Shown in pieces: positions 1 through 10,884 of a stretch of DNA of 64,000 bases. The stretch lies in NCBI GenBank assembly GCA_018883345.1, contig VEQG01000006.1:1-64000 (forward strand). The letters are read 5' to 3'. The notes below the pieces were generated by a model. The model was not told the origin of the DNA. It did not search any database and saw only the letters and a program-made list of their open reading frames with translations. The position numbers were made by a program, and so were the translations under genes. This DNA is from Candidatus Nanopelagicaceae bacterium (GTDB lineage: Bacteria; Actinomycetota; Actinomycetes; Nanopelagicales; Nanopelagicaceae). Numbering within the stretch: the stretch's first letter is position 1; the number at the start of each line of letters is the position of its first letter.

Positions 1-104
1 CCGCCGCTTAGAAGAGTTGCACGAACATACGCCTGTGCGCCACAACGGTCGCAGCGATCAACAGCGCGTAACGGTGTTTGTTCAAGTAGAACTTGATCTG
101 TCAT
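1..104 (-). CDS. DUF7455-type small protein, N-terminal part (runs off window edge)
   Basis: Reverse complement reads MTDQVLLEQTPLRAVDRCDRCGAQAYVRATLLSGG, with a GAGGAGAGG Shine-Dalgarno upstream. Confidence 0.75.
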   Translation of the reverse strand, partial: MTDQVLLEQTPLRAVDRCDRCGAQAYVRATLLSG

Positions 105-306
105 GGTCTTTCCTCTCCTCGAAATTCCGACTTGCTAGTTATGGGAACTATGAAAGCATAATTTTTATTCCCATGTACGCCAATTAGCGAAAATTAATCG
201 GAAAGTTATGGGTTAAATCACGATATGCAGTGAATTCTCAGTATTTGAACTGCTGCTCGGCGCGCTTACGCTCACTTTTGCAAATAGTTCGCTATTTTGC
301 GCCTTC

Positions 307-2379
307 GTGGCTGAAAATCAAGAATCCGTAGAGACCTCCTATACCGCTAAAGATTTGGCGGTTCTCGAGGGTCTCGAAGCCGTCCGTAAACGTCCAGGAA
401 TGTATATCGGTTCGACCGATTCGCGCGGGCTCATGCACTGCCTCTGGGAAATTATCGATAACGCAGTTGATGAAGCGTTAGGTGGACATTGCAAAACAAT
501 TGAAATCAATTTAGCAGCAGATGGTTCTATTGAAGTTCATGATGATGGCCGCGGTATTCCAGTAGATAAAGAACCGAAGACTGGTTTAACTGGTGTTGAA
601 GTTGTTATGACCAAACTTCATGCAGGTGGAAAATTTGGCTCTGGTTCTTACGCCGCATCAGGTGGTCTGCATGGCGTTGGTGCATCAGTTGTAAACGCGC
701 TCTCATCTCGTTTAGATGTTGAAGTAGATCGTGGTGGAAAAATTCATTGGATGTCTTTCCAAAGAGGCGTTGCAGGTGTTTTTGACGGTGATGGACCAAA
801 AGCGCCATTCACTGCACAATCAGGCTTACGAGTAATTGGAAAAATTTCCTCAAAAATAACTGGCACTCGCGTTAAGTATTGGCCAGATCGTCAAATCTTC
901 ATGAAAGATGCGGAATTAGATATGGAAGATATCTATGCCCGCGCTCGTCAGACTTCTTATTTAGTTCCTGGACTGACCCTTGTCGTAAATGATAAACGCA
1001 CCAAAGCAGGTAAATCTGAGACTTTCTTCCATAAAGGCGGCATCTCTGAATATTGCAACTTCCTGCAACCAGATGATCCAGTCGGAGATGTAATTCGCCT
1101 TGGTGGCTCTGGCAATTATGAAGAGACGGTGCCGGTTCTTGATGATCAAGGACATATGGTTTCTACTGACGTGCAACGTGAAATGGGCGTTGATATTGCA
1201 CTCAAGTGGGGCAATGGTTACGAAACCACAATGCGCTCATTCGTTAATATCATCGCCACCCCAAAGGGCGGCACGCACGTACAAGGTTTTGAGCGTTCAA
1301 TCACCAAAGTAATCAACGAAGCAGCGCGTAGCGCAGGTATCTTGAAGAAGAACGAAGCAGATGTAATTAAAGATGACGTTCTAGAAGGTTTAACTACAGT
1401 TATTACCGTTCGAATGACCGAGCCACAATTTGAAGGCCAAACCAAGGAAGTGCTCGGCACAAATGCGGCTATCAAAATAGTGGGCAATGTGGTGGCAGAT
1501 AGCTTTAAAGCATTCTTTAACACCACCAAGCGTATCGATAAAGCAAACGGCAAATTAGTACTTGAAAAAATTGTGGCAGCATCGCGCACACGCATTGCAA
1601 CTAGAAGTCACAAGGAATTGCAACGTCGTAAGAATGCCTTGGAATCATCTTCGCTTCCAACTAAATTGGCTGATTGCCGTTCAGAGGATGTTAATCGCAC
1701 CGAATTATTTATCGTAGAAGGTGACTCAGCACTTGGCACTACTAAGGCAGCCCGTAATTCTGAATATCAAGCAATCTTGCCGCTACGTGGAAAAATTCTA
1801 AATGTGCAGAAGGCATCACTTGCTCAAATGTTGGATGACAAAGAATGTGCATCAATCATTCAAGTAATTGGCGCAGGTTCTGGAAAATCTTTTGAGCTAG
1901 ATGAAGCGCGATATGGGCGCATCATTATGATGTCAGATGCAGACGTCGACGGTTCGCACATTCGTTGCTTGCTGTTAACACTGCTATATCGCTACATGCG
2001 ACCATTGATTGATTCTGGTCGCGTATTTGCAGCTATGCCACCACTTCATCGCATCGAAGTTATAGGTGGGGGCGGGAAAAAAGGTGAAGTTCTATATACC
2101 TATAGCGATGATGAAATGAAGAAGGTAACTGCAGATTTAACCAAGCAGGGCAAGCGATGGAAGGAACCAATCCAGCGCTACAAAGGTTTAGGTGAAATGG
2201 ATGCAGATCAGCTTCGTGAGACCACGATGGATCCAGATCATCGCACTTTACGTCGCGTTACCGTTAAGGATGCCCAGGCGGCAGAGCAGATGTTTGAGCT
2301 ATTAATGGGCAACGAAGTCGGACCACGCAAAGACTTTATTTCGACTGCGGATATTGACCGCGATCGAATTGATGCTTAA
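307..2379 (+). CDS. parE: Type IIA DNA topoisomerase subunit B (topoisomerase IV ParE / GyrB-like)
   Basis: GTG start; LEAVRKRPGMYIGS, DDGRGIPVD, EGDSALG, MMSDADVDGSHIRCLLL, QRYKGLGEMDADQL motifs. Confidence 0.9.
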   Translation: MAENQESVETSYTAKDLAVLEGLEAVRKRPGMYIGSTDSRGLMHCLWEIIDNAVDEALGGHCKTIEINLAADGSIEVHDDGRGIPVDKEPKTGLTGVEVVMTKLHAGGKFGSGSYAASGGLHGVGASVVNALSSRLDVEVDRGGKIHWMSFQRGVAGVFDGDGPKAPFTAQSGLRVIGKISSKITGTRVKYWPDRQIFMKDAELDMEDIYARARQTSYLVPGLTLVVNDKRTKAGKSETFFHKGGISEYCNFLQPDDPVGDVIRLGGSGNYEETVPVLDDQGHMVSTDVQREMGVDIALKWGNGYETTMRSFVNIIATPKGGTHVQGFERSITKVINEAARSAGILKKNEADVIKDDVLEGLTTVITVRMTEPQFEGQTKEVLGTNAAIKIVGNVVADSFKAFFNTTKRIDKANGKLVLEKIVAASRTRIATRSHKELQRRKNALESSSLPTKLADCRSEDVNRTELFIVEGDSALGTTKAARNSEYQAILPLRGKILNVQKASLAQMLDDKECASIIQVIGAGSGKSFELDEARYGRIIMMSDADVDGSHIRCLLLTLLYRYMRPLIDSGRVFAAMPPLHRIEVIGGGGKKGEVLYTYSDDEMKKVTADLTKQGKRWKEPIQRYKGLGEMDADQLRETTMDPDHRTLRRVTVKDAQAAEQMFELLMGNEVGPRKDFISTADIDRDRIDA

Positions 2380-2409
2380 CTAGTTTAATTAAGTTTATTT
2401 AAGCAATTC

Positions 2410-3924
2410 TTACGCAATCTTTGATCTACGTGCAGTTCCAAAGTTCTTGCCAACTTCTGAGACTTCTTCAGAGACTTTGGCTTTGATGGAATCTTCACTC
2501 TTAAGCAAAGCAGTCAATTCTGCAATTGTCTTCTTGAGCTCTTTCTGTTCGGTATCTAGCTCAAGTTTGCTCATCTTGGTTAGGCGACGAAGCGGCATAT
2601 CCAAGATGTAAACCGCTTGCTCTTCCTTTAATTTGAAATTCTTAATTAGCGCATCTTTAGCTGCCGATGCATCTTCAGAACCACGAATAATTTTGATTAC
2701 CTTATCAATATCGATAATTGCTTTAAGTAAGCCATCTACTAGCAGTAGGCGAGCTTCCGCTTTAGCTTTGCGAAATTCGGAGCGTCGTTTAACGACTTCA
2801 ATGCGATGGTCAATGAAAACCTGCAGAAGTTGCTTGAGGCCAAGTTGTTGTGGCTTACCACCAACGAGCGCTACTGCATTTATTGAGAATTGTTGCTCCA
2901 TTGGTGTTAATTTGTAGAGCTTCTCAAGGATTTCATCAGGTTCGTAACCGTTCTTGAGTTCGATTACGACGTTAGTGCCGGTTTTGCCATCTGAAAGATC
3001 GACAATATCGCTGATGCCTTGCACTTTTTTATTCTTAACAACTTCAGCAATCTTTTCTACGATCTTTTCAGGACCAACGTTAAATGGAAGCTCTTTAACA
3101 ATGATTCCCTGTTTGCGAGAAGTCACTTTGCCAACTTCTACGGTAGCGCGAATTTTGAAAGCGCCCTTGCCTGATTCATAGGCATCAGTAACGCCTTCCA
3201 TATCAACTAGTTGGCCACCGGTTGGAAAGTCAGGGCCCGGAATAAATTTCATCAACTGCTTGGTGGTAGCTTTTGGATTTTCAATTAAATACTTAGTTGC
3301 AGCGACCACTTCAGTTAAATTATGTGGAGCCATATTGGTAGCCATACCAACTGCAATGCCAGTTGCGCCATTGACTAGTAAATTTGGGAAGGCGGCAGGC
3401 AGTACCAGTGGCTCTGCTAATTGGCCATCATAGTTAGGGCCAAAATCAACGGTGTTCTCATCTGCCTCAGCCACCATCGCCATTGCTGGAGTAGCAAGAC
3501 GAGCTTCTGTGTAACGCATAGCAGCAGGACCGGCATCTAAAGATCCAAAATTTCCGTGGCCATCAATCAAAGGCAAACGCATCGAGAAGTTCTGCGCCAT
3601 GCGAACAAGTGCGTCGTAAATGGCGACATCGCCATGCGGGTGCAATTTACCCATCACTTCACCGACTACACGCGCACTCTTTACATGACCACGTTCTGGG
3701 CGAAGACCCATTTCTGACATCTGATGAAGAATTCTTCGGTGTACCGGTTTTAAACCATCTCTTGCATCTGGAAGTGCACGAGAATAAATAACTGAATATG
3801 CATATTCCAAAAATGATTCGGACATCTCTGATGAAACATCGATATCAACGATTTTGCCTGGGTGTTCTCCCGGCTTAGGACCTGTTGCTTTGCCCTTGGT
3901 TGTCTTAGTTGTTTTGGCAGCCAT
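2410..3924 (-). CDS. parC: Type IIA DNA topoisomerase subunit A (ParC/GyrA-like), breakage-reunion domain only
   Basis: [62 protein letters not shown]; likely start [12 protein letters not shown] at 3924; protein ends [10 protein letters not shown]. Confidence 0.88.
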   Translation of the reverse strand: MAAKTTKTTKGKATGPKPGEHPGKIVDIDVSSEMSESFLEYAYSVIYSRALPDARDGLKPVHRRILHQMSEMGLRPERGHVKSARVVGEVMGKLHPHGDVAIYDALVRMAQNFSMRLPLIDGHGNFGSLDAGPAAMRYTEARLATPAMAMVAEADENTVDFGPNYDGQLAEPLVLPAAFPNLLVNGATGIAVGMATNMAPHNLTEVVAATKYLIENPKATTKQLMKFIPGPDFPTGGQLVDMEGVTDAYESGKGAFKIRATVEVGKVTSRKQGIIVKELPFNVGPEKIVEKIAEVVKNKKVQGISDIVDLSDGKTGTNVVIELKNGYEPDEILEKLYKLTPMEQQFSINAVALVGGKPQQLGLKQLLQVFIDHRIEVVKRRSEFRKAKAEARLLLVDGLLKAIIDIDKVIKIIRGSEDASAAKDALIKNFKLKEEQAVYILDMPLRRLTKMSKLELDTEQKELKKTIAELTALLKSEDSIKAKVSEEVSEVGKNFGTARRSKIA

Positions 3925-3950
3925 AGGGCGAAATTCTGCCAAAATAATAA

Positions 3951-4832
3951 TTAATTTAAGGGAGGGCGCGCGCCAACCGTCGCAACACATTTTGCAGCTA
4001 GCGCTGCACCAGCATTAAGAGCTTGCTCTAAATCGTTGCTCTCAAGCCATTTTGGAATAAAACCAGCTGCAAAAGAATCACCAGCACCAGTGGTATCAAC
4101 CACATTTGTTGTAACTGCAGGAACTTTTGCGAAGGTATCTTTGTAAACAGCGGTAGCCCCTCTGGAACCTAATTTAATGACAACTAAAGGAGTTCGCTTT
4201 AGCAAGTTCTCTTCGGCACGCTCTAAATCATCAGAATCGCCCAAGTAGCGAGCTTCTTCATTATTTAACAAAATACCATCCATCATGCCAACCCATTCAA
4301 GCACTTCTGATTTAGGGACAGCTTTCATCGCACCGGTTGTGGTTGGATCTAGAAAAACCGGAGTATTTGATTGGCGAATCTTATTTATCATCTTTAAAAC
4401 ATTTTCACGTGATCTAAAATCTAACAGCGCATAACCGGAGACAAAAACTCCATCAAAATCATCAAGCGAAGGTAAATCACTGCTCTCGAGGTCAGCATTT
4501 GCACCATTATCTGGGAACATGGTGCGTTCTCCGTTTGAATCAACCAAAATCACAACTACACCCGATGGTCTTCCAGAGCGCATTAATCCTTGATGCTGCA
4601 CTCCGTATTTATCTAAATCGCTTACTAAGGCAAAACCAACTGGATCGTTGCCAACTCTTGCAACTATATGAGCTTGATTATTTGTTCGTGTAATCCAACA
4701 AGCCACATTTGCAGCCTGTCCTCCTGGGTGGGTAGAAATTCGGCTGGCGGTATCGTTTCCGTAATTAATTTGCTCCTTAAGTTGAGCAATTACATCCAGA
4801 GCAACATCACCGATGCAGAGAATTTTTTTCAT
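3951..4832 (-). CDS. PfkB-family carbohydrate kinase, probable pseudouridine kinase
   Basis: PfkB signature [13 protein letters not shown]; directly downstream of psuG; start [14 protein letters not shown]. Confidence 0.8.
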   Translation of the reverse strand: MKKILCIGDVALDVIAQLKEQINYGNDTASRISTHPGGQAANVACWITRTNNQAHIVARVGNDPVGFALVSDLDKYGVQHQGLMRSGRPSGVVVILVDSNGERTMFPDNGANADLESSDLPSLDDFDGVFVSGYALLDFRSRENVLKMINKIRQSNTPVFLDPTTTGAMKAVPKSEVLEWVGMMDGILLNNEEARYLGDSDDLERAEENLLKRTPLVVIKLGSRGATAVYKDTFAKVPAVTTNVVDTTGAGDSFAAGFIPKWLESNDLEQALNAGAALAAKCVATVGARPPLN

Positions 4833-4836
4833 GTTA

Positions 4837-5724
4837 TTACCAAGCTGCTGCAATCTGTGCCGCTAATGCGCTGTTACTCTTGATGATTTCGATATTAACG
4901 CGAAGTGATTCACCTTTTGACTCAGTATGGAAATATTCGAGTAAGAACGGAGTGGTCTCTTTGCCATGAATATCATTTGCCACTGCCGCTTTAAGTCCAT
5001 TTTCAAGTAATCGGTCGTGCAGCGCTTTATCCATTTGATTGACTACCGGATTTGCAACAATCAAAGAGTTTTGTTGAGTTCCCATTTCATAACGAGATTT
5101 CATTATGGCAGCAATCTCTGCTGGGGTATCGACTTGATATTCGAGTTCGAAGCCAGAATCGGTTAGATAAAAGCCAGGGAAGTGTTTGGTTTTGTAACCA
5201 ACCACACCAATTGCATAAGTCTCTAATCTTTCGAGAGTCGCAGCCACATCTAAAATAGATTTCACACCAGCACAAACTATGGTCATATCAAGTTGTGCCA
5301 GCGCGGTTAGGTCTGCGGACTCATCGAATGATTCATTCGCACCACGATGAACTCCGCCTAAACCGCCGGTTGCAAAAACTTTAATTCCGGCCTTTGCAGC
5401 CAAATGAGAAGTAGCCGCAACGGTGGTGGCTGCAGATAATTTTTTAGCTTGTGCAATCGCCAAATCTCTTGTGGATGCTTTGATGACATCATCACGATTA
5501 GCAATTGCTTCTAATTGATCATCAGTTAGACCAATGTGAGGAGTGCCATCCAACAAAGCGATAGTTGCGGGTGTTGCGCCATTTGCTCTGACAATCTCCT
5601 CAACTTCACGCGCCACCTCTAGGTTGGTAGGACGTGGTAAGCCATGGCTAATGATTGTGGATTCCAGCGCGACTATCGGCTTTTTATTATTGAGAGCTTT
5701 TTTCACTTCGGGAGCGAACTTCAT
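4837..5724 (-). CDS. psuG: Pseudouridine-5'-phosphate glycosidase
   Basis: ALESTIISHGLPRPTNLEVAREVEE, FATGGLGGVHRGA, CAGVKSILDVAATLE motifs. Confidence 0.92.
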   Translation of the reverse strand: MKFAPEVKKALNNKKPIVALESTIISHGLPRPTNLEVAREVEEIVRANGATPATIALLDGTPHIGLTDDQLEAIANRDDVIKASTRDLAIAQAKKLSAATTVAATSHLAAKAGIKVFATGGLGGVHRGANESFDESADLTALAQLDMTIVCAGVKSILDVAATLERLETYAIGVVGYKTKHFPGFYLTDSGFELEYQVDTPAEIAAIMKSRYEMGTQQNSLIVANPVVNQMDKALHDRLLENGLKAAVANDIHGKETTPFLLEYFHTESKGESLRVNIEIIKSNSALAAQIAAAW

Positions 5725-5763
5725 ATTGAAAGTTTAGAGCCTTTTTAGTGAAAGAATAAATCC

Positions 5764-6858
5764 ATGAAATTGAGCGAGATTGCCCCAGCAATTTTTGGTA
5801 GTTTCGGGATTTCCGCTCTTTCAAAATACGAATCACGCTTAGGAGTATCACCGACTGGTCGGGAAGTGCTCTTTCTAGTCGATGGTTTCGGCGCACATGC
5901 GATGGATGATTATGCAGATGTCATGCCAAATATTATGGCCGGGAAAAGTTTTGGTGACGTGACCACTTCATTTCCCTCTACAACTTCAACTTCACTTGCC
6001 ACACTACTTACAGGTTCGATGCCAAACGAACATGGAATGTTGGGTTACACAGTTAGAGTTCCAAATTCTGACGGTCGGGTCTTAAATGCTTTAAAGTGGG
6101 ATGAGCGAGTAGATCCTGAAATCTGGCAACCAAAAGAGACCTTCTTCGAAATCGGTGCCCGCAATGGAATCAATGTCAGCCATGTTGCAGCAAAGCGTTA
6201 TGAAGGAACTGGTTTCACTAGAGCTGTTTTTAGAGGCGCGAAATATCGAGGAGCAAATCTCTATCCTGATTTAGTTTCAGAGACCGCTTTAGCGCTAAAT
6301 CAAACCCCATCTTTTGTTTACCTATATGTAAATGACCTAGATGTAGCTGGGCATGTGGCAGGTTATGGTTCAGAAAAATGGTTAGAAGCGCTTCGAATGA
6401 TTGATAACTTAGTAGGACAACTACATAACAAACTTCCTAAAGGGACTCGAATTTGGATTACAGGTGACCATGGCATGTTAAATGTGGGAGAGAAGATTGT
6501 GATTGGTCGTGACAATTTACTTGCCACGGAAGTTTCAACAATAGCTGGCGAACCGCGTGCTCGTCACATCTATTTAGCTCGTCCTGAAATTAATGCAGAA
6601 ATTGCTGATTTATGGCGAAGCGAGATTGGAAGTATTGCTGAGATTTATACTAAAGACGAAGCCATTAATGTTGGGCTATTTGGCAAGCCAATGCCAAATA
6701 ATTTTGCCGAGCGCATTGGAGATTTAATTGCAATTGTTAAAAGCGATGCAATTTTAATTGATCCTGCACGCGAGAAATTAGAAAGTGCGATGATTGGCCA
6801 TCATGGAGGACTCACTCAAGTAGAGACAAACGTCCCTCTGCAACTATTGGTCGTCTGA
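5764..6858 (+). CDS. Alkaline phosphatase family / nucleotide pyrophosphatase-phosphodiesterase
   Basis: FLVDGFGAHAMDDY, TTSFPSTTSTSLATLLTG, ITGDHGM, IGHHGGLT motifs. Confidence 0.85.
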   Translation: MKLSEIAPAIFGSFGISALSKYESRLGVSPTGREVLFLVDGFGAHAMDDYADVMPNIMAGKSFGDVTTSFPSTTSTSLATLLTGSMPNEHGMLGYTVRVPNSDGRVLNALKWDERVDPEIWQPKETFFEIGARNGINVSHVAAKRYEGTGFTRAVFRGAKYRGANLYPDLVSETALALNQTPSFVYLYVNDLDVAGHVAGYGSEKWLEALRMIDNLVGQLHNKLPKGTRIWITGDHGMLNVGEKIVIGRDNLLATEVSTIAGEPRARHIYLARPEINAEIADLWRSEIGSIAEIYTKDEAINVGLFGKPMPNNFAERIGDLIAIVKSDAILIDPAREKLESAMIGHHGGLTQVETNVPLQLLVV

Positions 6859-7629
6859 TTCGTTCTTCTTGGTTCCGAACATAATTTCATCCCAAGATGG
6901 AACTGATGCTCGCTTCTTAACGCCATCTTCAGCGTCTTCGTTCTCTCTGATTACTGATAAACGAGGAGTAGGTGCAGTATTAATCTGTACCGTTGGTGTT
7001 TGATTTGAATAAACCAACCCGTGATTGATTTCAGGTTCGGAAATTCGATTGCTTGTTGTTGTGGAAGTTTCTCCCATGATCCAGGAAGCTCCCTCATCCT
7101 CAGAGATGATTAAGCGTTTGGCAACATCAAAGAACCAAACAGCATCACCACGTCCTTCACGATTTGGGTATGAAAGTCGAATTACCCAACGACCGTCGTC
7201 GCGTCGGTGGGTATTCCAATCAAGTTCATCAGATGAAACACCATTGGCAGATAAACGTTTAATAACTACTTCGTTAAAAGTTTGCGCATCGCGTGAGCCA
7301 GCATTTTTAATTACTATCTCATTTGCTAAAGATAAGATGTAAGAGCGTTCCTGAAGAATAGGTCCAGCGAAACGTTCAACTTTTTCATAAGACCACCCAG
7401 CTTCACGGGCCAAGTCTTCAATAAGTTCGCCAGAGCGCAGTCGCTTCTGTAGATCTTTAATGCTAATTGTTGGTTCAGGTGCATCGGTTGGAACTGAAGC
7501 CAACCTAGGTTGATTGATAGTTGCCTTTAAATTATCGGAGATTCGAAGAGTGAATTCATTATCTTCATGATCTGTCAGCAGAAGATGAGTGCCATCTTCA
7601 CTTCTGCCAGTCACTCGTAGTTCGCTCAT
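6844..7629 (-). CDS. sepH: Septation protein SepH (DUF3071)
   Basis: MSELRVTGRSEDGTHLLLTDHEDNEFTLRISDNLKA and helix-turn-helix-like RSGELIEDLAREAGWSYEKVERFAGPILQER. Confidence 0.82.
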   Translation of the reverse strand: MSELRVTGRSEDGTHLLLTDHEDNEFTLRISDNLKATINQPRLASVPTDAPEPTISIKDLQKRLRSGELIEDLAREAGWSYEKVERFAGPILQERSYILSLANEIVIKNAGSRDAQTFNEVVIKRLSANGVSSDELDWNTHRRDDGRWVIRLSYPNREGRGDAVWFFDVAKRLIISEDEGASWIMGETSTTTSNRISEPEINHGLVYSNQTPTVQINTAPTPRLSVIRENEDAEDGVKKRASVPSWDEIMFGTKKNESDDQ

Positions 7630-8822
7630 GAGCGGGAGCGTAGCCGAACCCATTCACGAAAGTAAGGAAGCAGCGCCAGATTTGCTAAAAATAAAGTCGC
7701 GATTGGAATGGTAAATCCAAGTTTCACTCCAAAATTATCAATTACCTGACCGGCAAGTGCGCTTCCAATTGCACCTCCAGTAGGGGTGCCTGTAGTTACC
7801 CAAGTCATAGCTTCGGTTAATTCTTCTTCAGAAACTTCCTTCTCCATTGTTGCGTATGCATGGACAAGCACTGGCGAAATTCCTAATCCATTTAAGAAAA
7901 GAATAATTGCAAGCAATGGAATTGAATTTGCGATCAAGAAACCTAAAGACATTAAGAACATAAAAAATAAGGAGTAGAGAAAAATCTTTGCGTGTGCAAT
8001 GTGAGTGCCCACGATTCCATTCAGAAGTGCAGCAAATCCACTGCCAAGCGCCCAGATTGCTAGGAGTAAACCAGAGAGTTCTGGTCGGCCAACTTTGTTT
8101 GTAAAGGCCACAACTAAGATTCCTACTGAACCAAAGTAACCACCGACAAAAAAGACCGGCAAGATAATAGCTTGTGCGCTCTTGCGCTTAAGAATATTTG
8201 GTGAACTCTTTTGACCATTATTTCTACTGATGTTTGGTTCGGTATCTTTTAACCTGGCGAGCGCAGGCTGACCAATGACCACAAATATCATTGAAGCAAC
8301 CAACCCAGAGACCGGCGAGATGTAAGTAGATAGCGCGGTGGCAAGCAATGGGCCAAAAACAAAGATGATTTCATCAACCAACGCTTCGAATGAATATGCA
8401 GTTGTCTTTAATTTCGGATCAGGCAATATTTGAATCCAGCGTCTTCTAACTAAACTGCCGGCATTTATTGTGTTGGTCTCGGCAATGATGATTGCCACAA
8501 ACCAAGTCCAGATTGGAAAACTAAATTGCACCAAAGCAATGAAAATAGTAAAAGAGATGAATCGTAGTGCGGTATTAAGGTAAAGAATTTTGCCTTGTCC
8601 ATAAGTGTCTGCAGCTCGCGCCCAATATGGCTGGGCGATTGTGATTACTAATGATGCGGTTGCCACCATTAAACCTGCTAATCCATACGAACCAGTTTCG
8701 TAAACAACGATGAAAAGTAATGCCAAACGGTCCATCGATAAATGCATTCTTGCGACAAAGCCCGCAAGTGAGAATCTAATTGCGCCGGCTATGGCAAAGA
8801 TGCTTTTATAGTTGGCGAACAT
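7626..8822 (-). CDS. MFS transporter
   Basis: About 12 hydrophobic segments, MFS-like architecture. Confidence 0.8.
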   Translation of the reverse strand: MFANYKSIFAIAGAIRFSLAGFVARMHLSMDRLALLFIVVYETGSYGLAGLMVATASLVITIAQPYWARAADTYGQGKILYLNTALRFISFTIFIALVQFSFPIWTWFVAIIIAETNTINAGSLVRRRWIQILPDPKLKTTAYSFEALVDEIIFVFGPLLATALSTYISPVSGLVASMIFVVIGQPALARLKDTEPNISRNNGQKSSPNILKRKSAQAIILPVFFVGGYFGSVGILVVAFTNKVGRPELSGLLLAIWALGSGFAALLNGIVGTHIAHAKIFLYSLFFMFLMSLGFLIANSIPLLAIILFLNGLGISPVLVHAYATMEKEVSEEELTEAMTWVTTGTPTGGAIGSALAGQVIDNFGVKLGFTIPIATLFLANLALLPYFREWVRLRSRS

Positions 8823-8849
8823 GGTTGGAAGCCTAGTAGCATCAAGCGC

Positions 8850-9593
8850 ATGGATGAGCTCTTAGAGTTAGCAATTTCTATTGCAAAGCGAGCAGGTGCG
8901 TTGTTACAAGAACGCCCTTCACAACTTTCAATAGATACAAAGAGTTCAGATATAGATATCGTCACTCAAATGGATCGCGCATCCGAAAAGTTGATTGTTG
9001 AAGAGATTCTCTCGGCTCGACCTGATGATGGAATTATTGGCGAAGAAGGTGCTGACCGGCCAAGTAAATCTGGCTACACCTGGGTGATTGATCCGATAGA
9101 TGGCACTGTGAATTATTTTTACAATATGCCTGGCTGGTCTGTCAGCATCGCAGTTAAAGACCAGAGCGGGACGGTAGTCGGAGTGGTTTACGCGCCGACT
9201 ATTAATTCGCTATTTACTGCAATCCGTGGCGGTGGAGCTTTCGAAAATGGAGAGCCTTTAAAGTGCAATAATCCAATAGAGCTCAATCGTGCGTTGATTG
9301 CGACCGGATTTCACTATGTAGAGAGTATCCGCAGCCAACAAATTGCCCAGTTCAACAAATTAATTTTGAATATTAGAGATTATCGTCGAAATGGGTCTGC
9401 GGCAGTTGATATCTGCCATGTGGCCGCTGGTGTAGTTGATGGCTATTACGAGATGGGACTTAAGGAGTGGGATTTGGCAGCGGCCGAGTTAATTGCCAAG
9501 GAGGCAGGGGCGATCGTGAGTATTCATGGTGAGCTCACTATCGCCGCAGGAGCACATTTACACGGGATATTGAGCGGCCAGCTGCTGGACTAA
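8850..9593 (+). CDS. Inositol monophosphatase family protein
   Basis: GIIGEEGA, WVIDPIDGTVNYFYNMPGWSVSIAV, EWDLAAAELIAKEAGA motifs. Confidence 0.9.
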   Translation: MDELLELAISIAKRAGALLQERPSQLSIDTKSSDIDIVTQMDRASEKLIVEEILSARPDDGIIGEEGADRPSKSGYTWVIDPIDGTVNYFYNMPGWSVSIAVKDQSGTVVGVVYAPTINSLFTAIRGGGAFENGEPLKCNNPIELNRALIATGFHYVESIRSQQIAQFNKLILNIRDYRRNGSAAVDICHVAAGVVDGYYEMGLKEWDLAAAELIAKEAGAIVSIHGELTIAAGAHLHGILSGQLLD

Positions 9594-9690
9594 CTCCCGA
9601 TTTGGGCGTAATTAACGCTTATGGCAGGATTAACCCCTGCGCTCGCGGGCGGATTTTTCGATTCGGGGCCAATTAATAGGAGTAATAAGA

Positions 9691-10230
9691 ATGAACGTAT
9701 TAGATGCAGTTGACGCAGCGAGCCTTCGCAAAGATATCCCACAGTTTCGTGCTGGCGATGAATTAAAGATTCACGTACGCGTTATCGAAGGCAACAAGTC
9801 ACGTCTTCAGGTTTTCCAGGGCATCGTTATCCGTCGCCAAGGCGATGGCGTTCGTGAAACCTTCACCATCCGTAAAGTTTCATACGGCGTTGGCGTAGAA
9901 CGTACTTTCCCGGTACACACTCCTGTTATTGAAAAAATTGAACTTCTTAAGAAGGGCGATGTACGTCGCGCCAAGCTTTACTACCTACGCGATCTACGCG
10001 GTAAGGCAGCAAAGATTAAAGAAAAGCGTGATGGCGTTGAAGGTTACGGAGATGGAATCACTTCTACTCCTGATCTAGCACCTGAAGTTGTTGCTGAAGT
10101 TGCTGCAGTCGAAGTGACCGAAGCAAACGAAAACATTGCTGTGGCAGAGGTTCCAGCTGAAGTTGCGACTTCAGAAGTTGTGGATACAGCTGCTGAAACT
10201 GCAGAAGAAACAGCAGAAGAAGCTAAGTAA
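9691..10230 (+). CDS. rplS: Ribosomal protein L19 with a long acidic C-terminal tail
   Basis: [60 protein letters not shown], then about 60 aa of A/E/V-rich tail; GGAG upstream. Confidence 0.95.
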   Translation: MNVLDAVDAASLRKDIPQFRAGDELKIHVRVIEGNKSRLQVFQGIVIRRQGDGVRETFTIRKVSYGVGVERTFPVHTPVIEKIELLKKGDVRRAKLYYLRDLRGKAAKIKEKRDGVEGYGDGITSTPDLAPEVVAEVAAVEVTEANENIAVAEVPAEVATSEVVDTAAETAEETAEEAK

Positions 10231-10884
10231 TTGTTTCGCAAGGGGTCTTTCCTTCGCGAAATCCCTGCGCTACTTGTAGTCGCAGTAATCGTCTCTTTAG
10301 TTATCAAGACATTTATCGTTCAATTTTTCTATATCCCTTCGGGTTCAATGGAAAATACATTGCAGATCAAGGACCGAGTTGCGGTAAATAAAGTTCCATT
10401 CTTGAGTCGTGAAATTCATCGCGGAGATGTCGTGGTCTTTAAAGATCCTGCGAATTGGTTACCAACTTGGGATAACCAAGTTGGTAATAAATATGTATTG
10501 ATGGCAAAAGATGCTTTAGTGGCAGTCGGAATTCTTCCTAACCCAGCAAAACAATTCTTGGTAAAACGAGTAATCGGAATTGGTGGCGACAACATTCAAT
10601 GCTGTTCTAAAGATGGAAAAATCATCGTAAATGGCCAACCAACTAATGAAAAATATATCTTTGCCGGCAATGTTCCTAGCGACATGAAATTTAATGTAAC
10701 GGTCCCTGAGAAGAAACTTTGGGTGATGGGTGACCATCGCGGCGCTTCAGCAGATTCTCGTTATCACCAAGATGATGTCAATAATGGCTTTGTTCCTGAA
10801 GCTGATGTCGTCGGTAGAGTTGTGGCGGTAATTTGGCCATTTAAGAACGCGAAGTTAATCGAGCGCGTTAATGCACTTAATTGA
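10231..10884 (+). CDS. lepB: Signal peptidase I
   Basis: [46 protein letters not shown] motifs; TTG start. Confidence 0.92.
   Translation: MFRKGSFLREIPALLVVAVIVSLVIKTFIVQFFYIPSGSMENTLQIKDRVAVNKVPFLSREIHRGDVVVFKDPANWLPTWDNQVGNKYVLMAKDALVAVGILPNPAKQFLVKRVIGIGGDNIQCCSKDGKIIVNGQPTNEKYIFAGNVPSDMKFNVTVPEKKLWVMGDHRGASADSRYHQDDVNNGFVPEADVVGRVVAVIWPFKNAKLIERVNALN

Noticed and set aside
1218-1595. 125-aa minus-strand ORF
   Set aside because: Antisense to parE; no motif or RBS support
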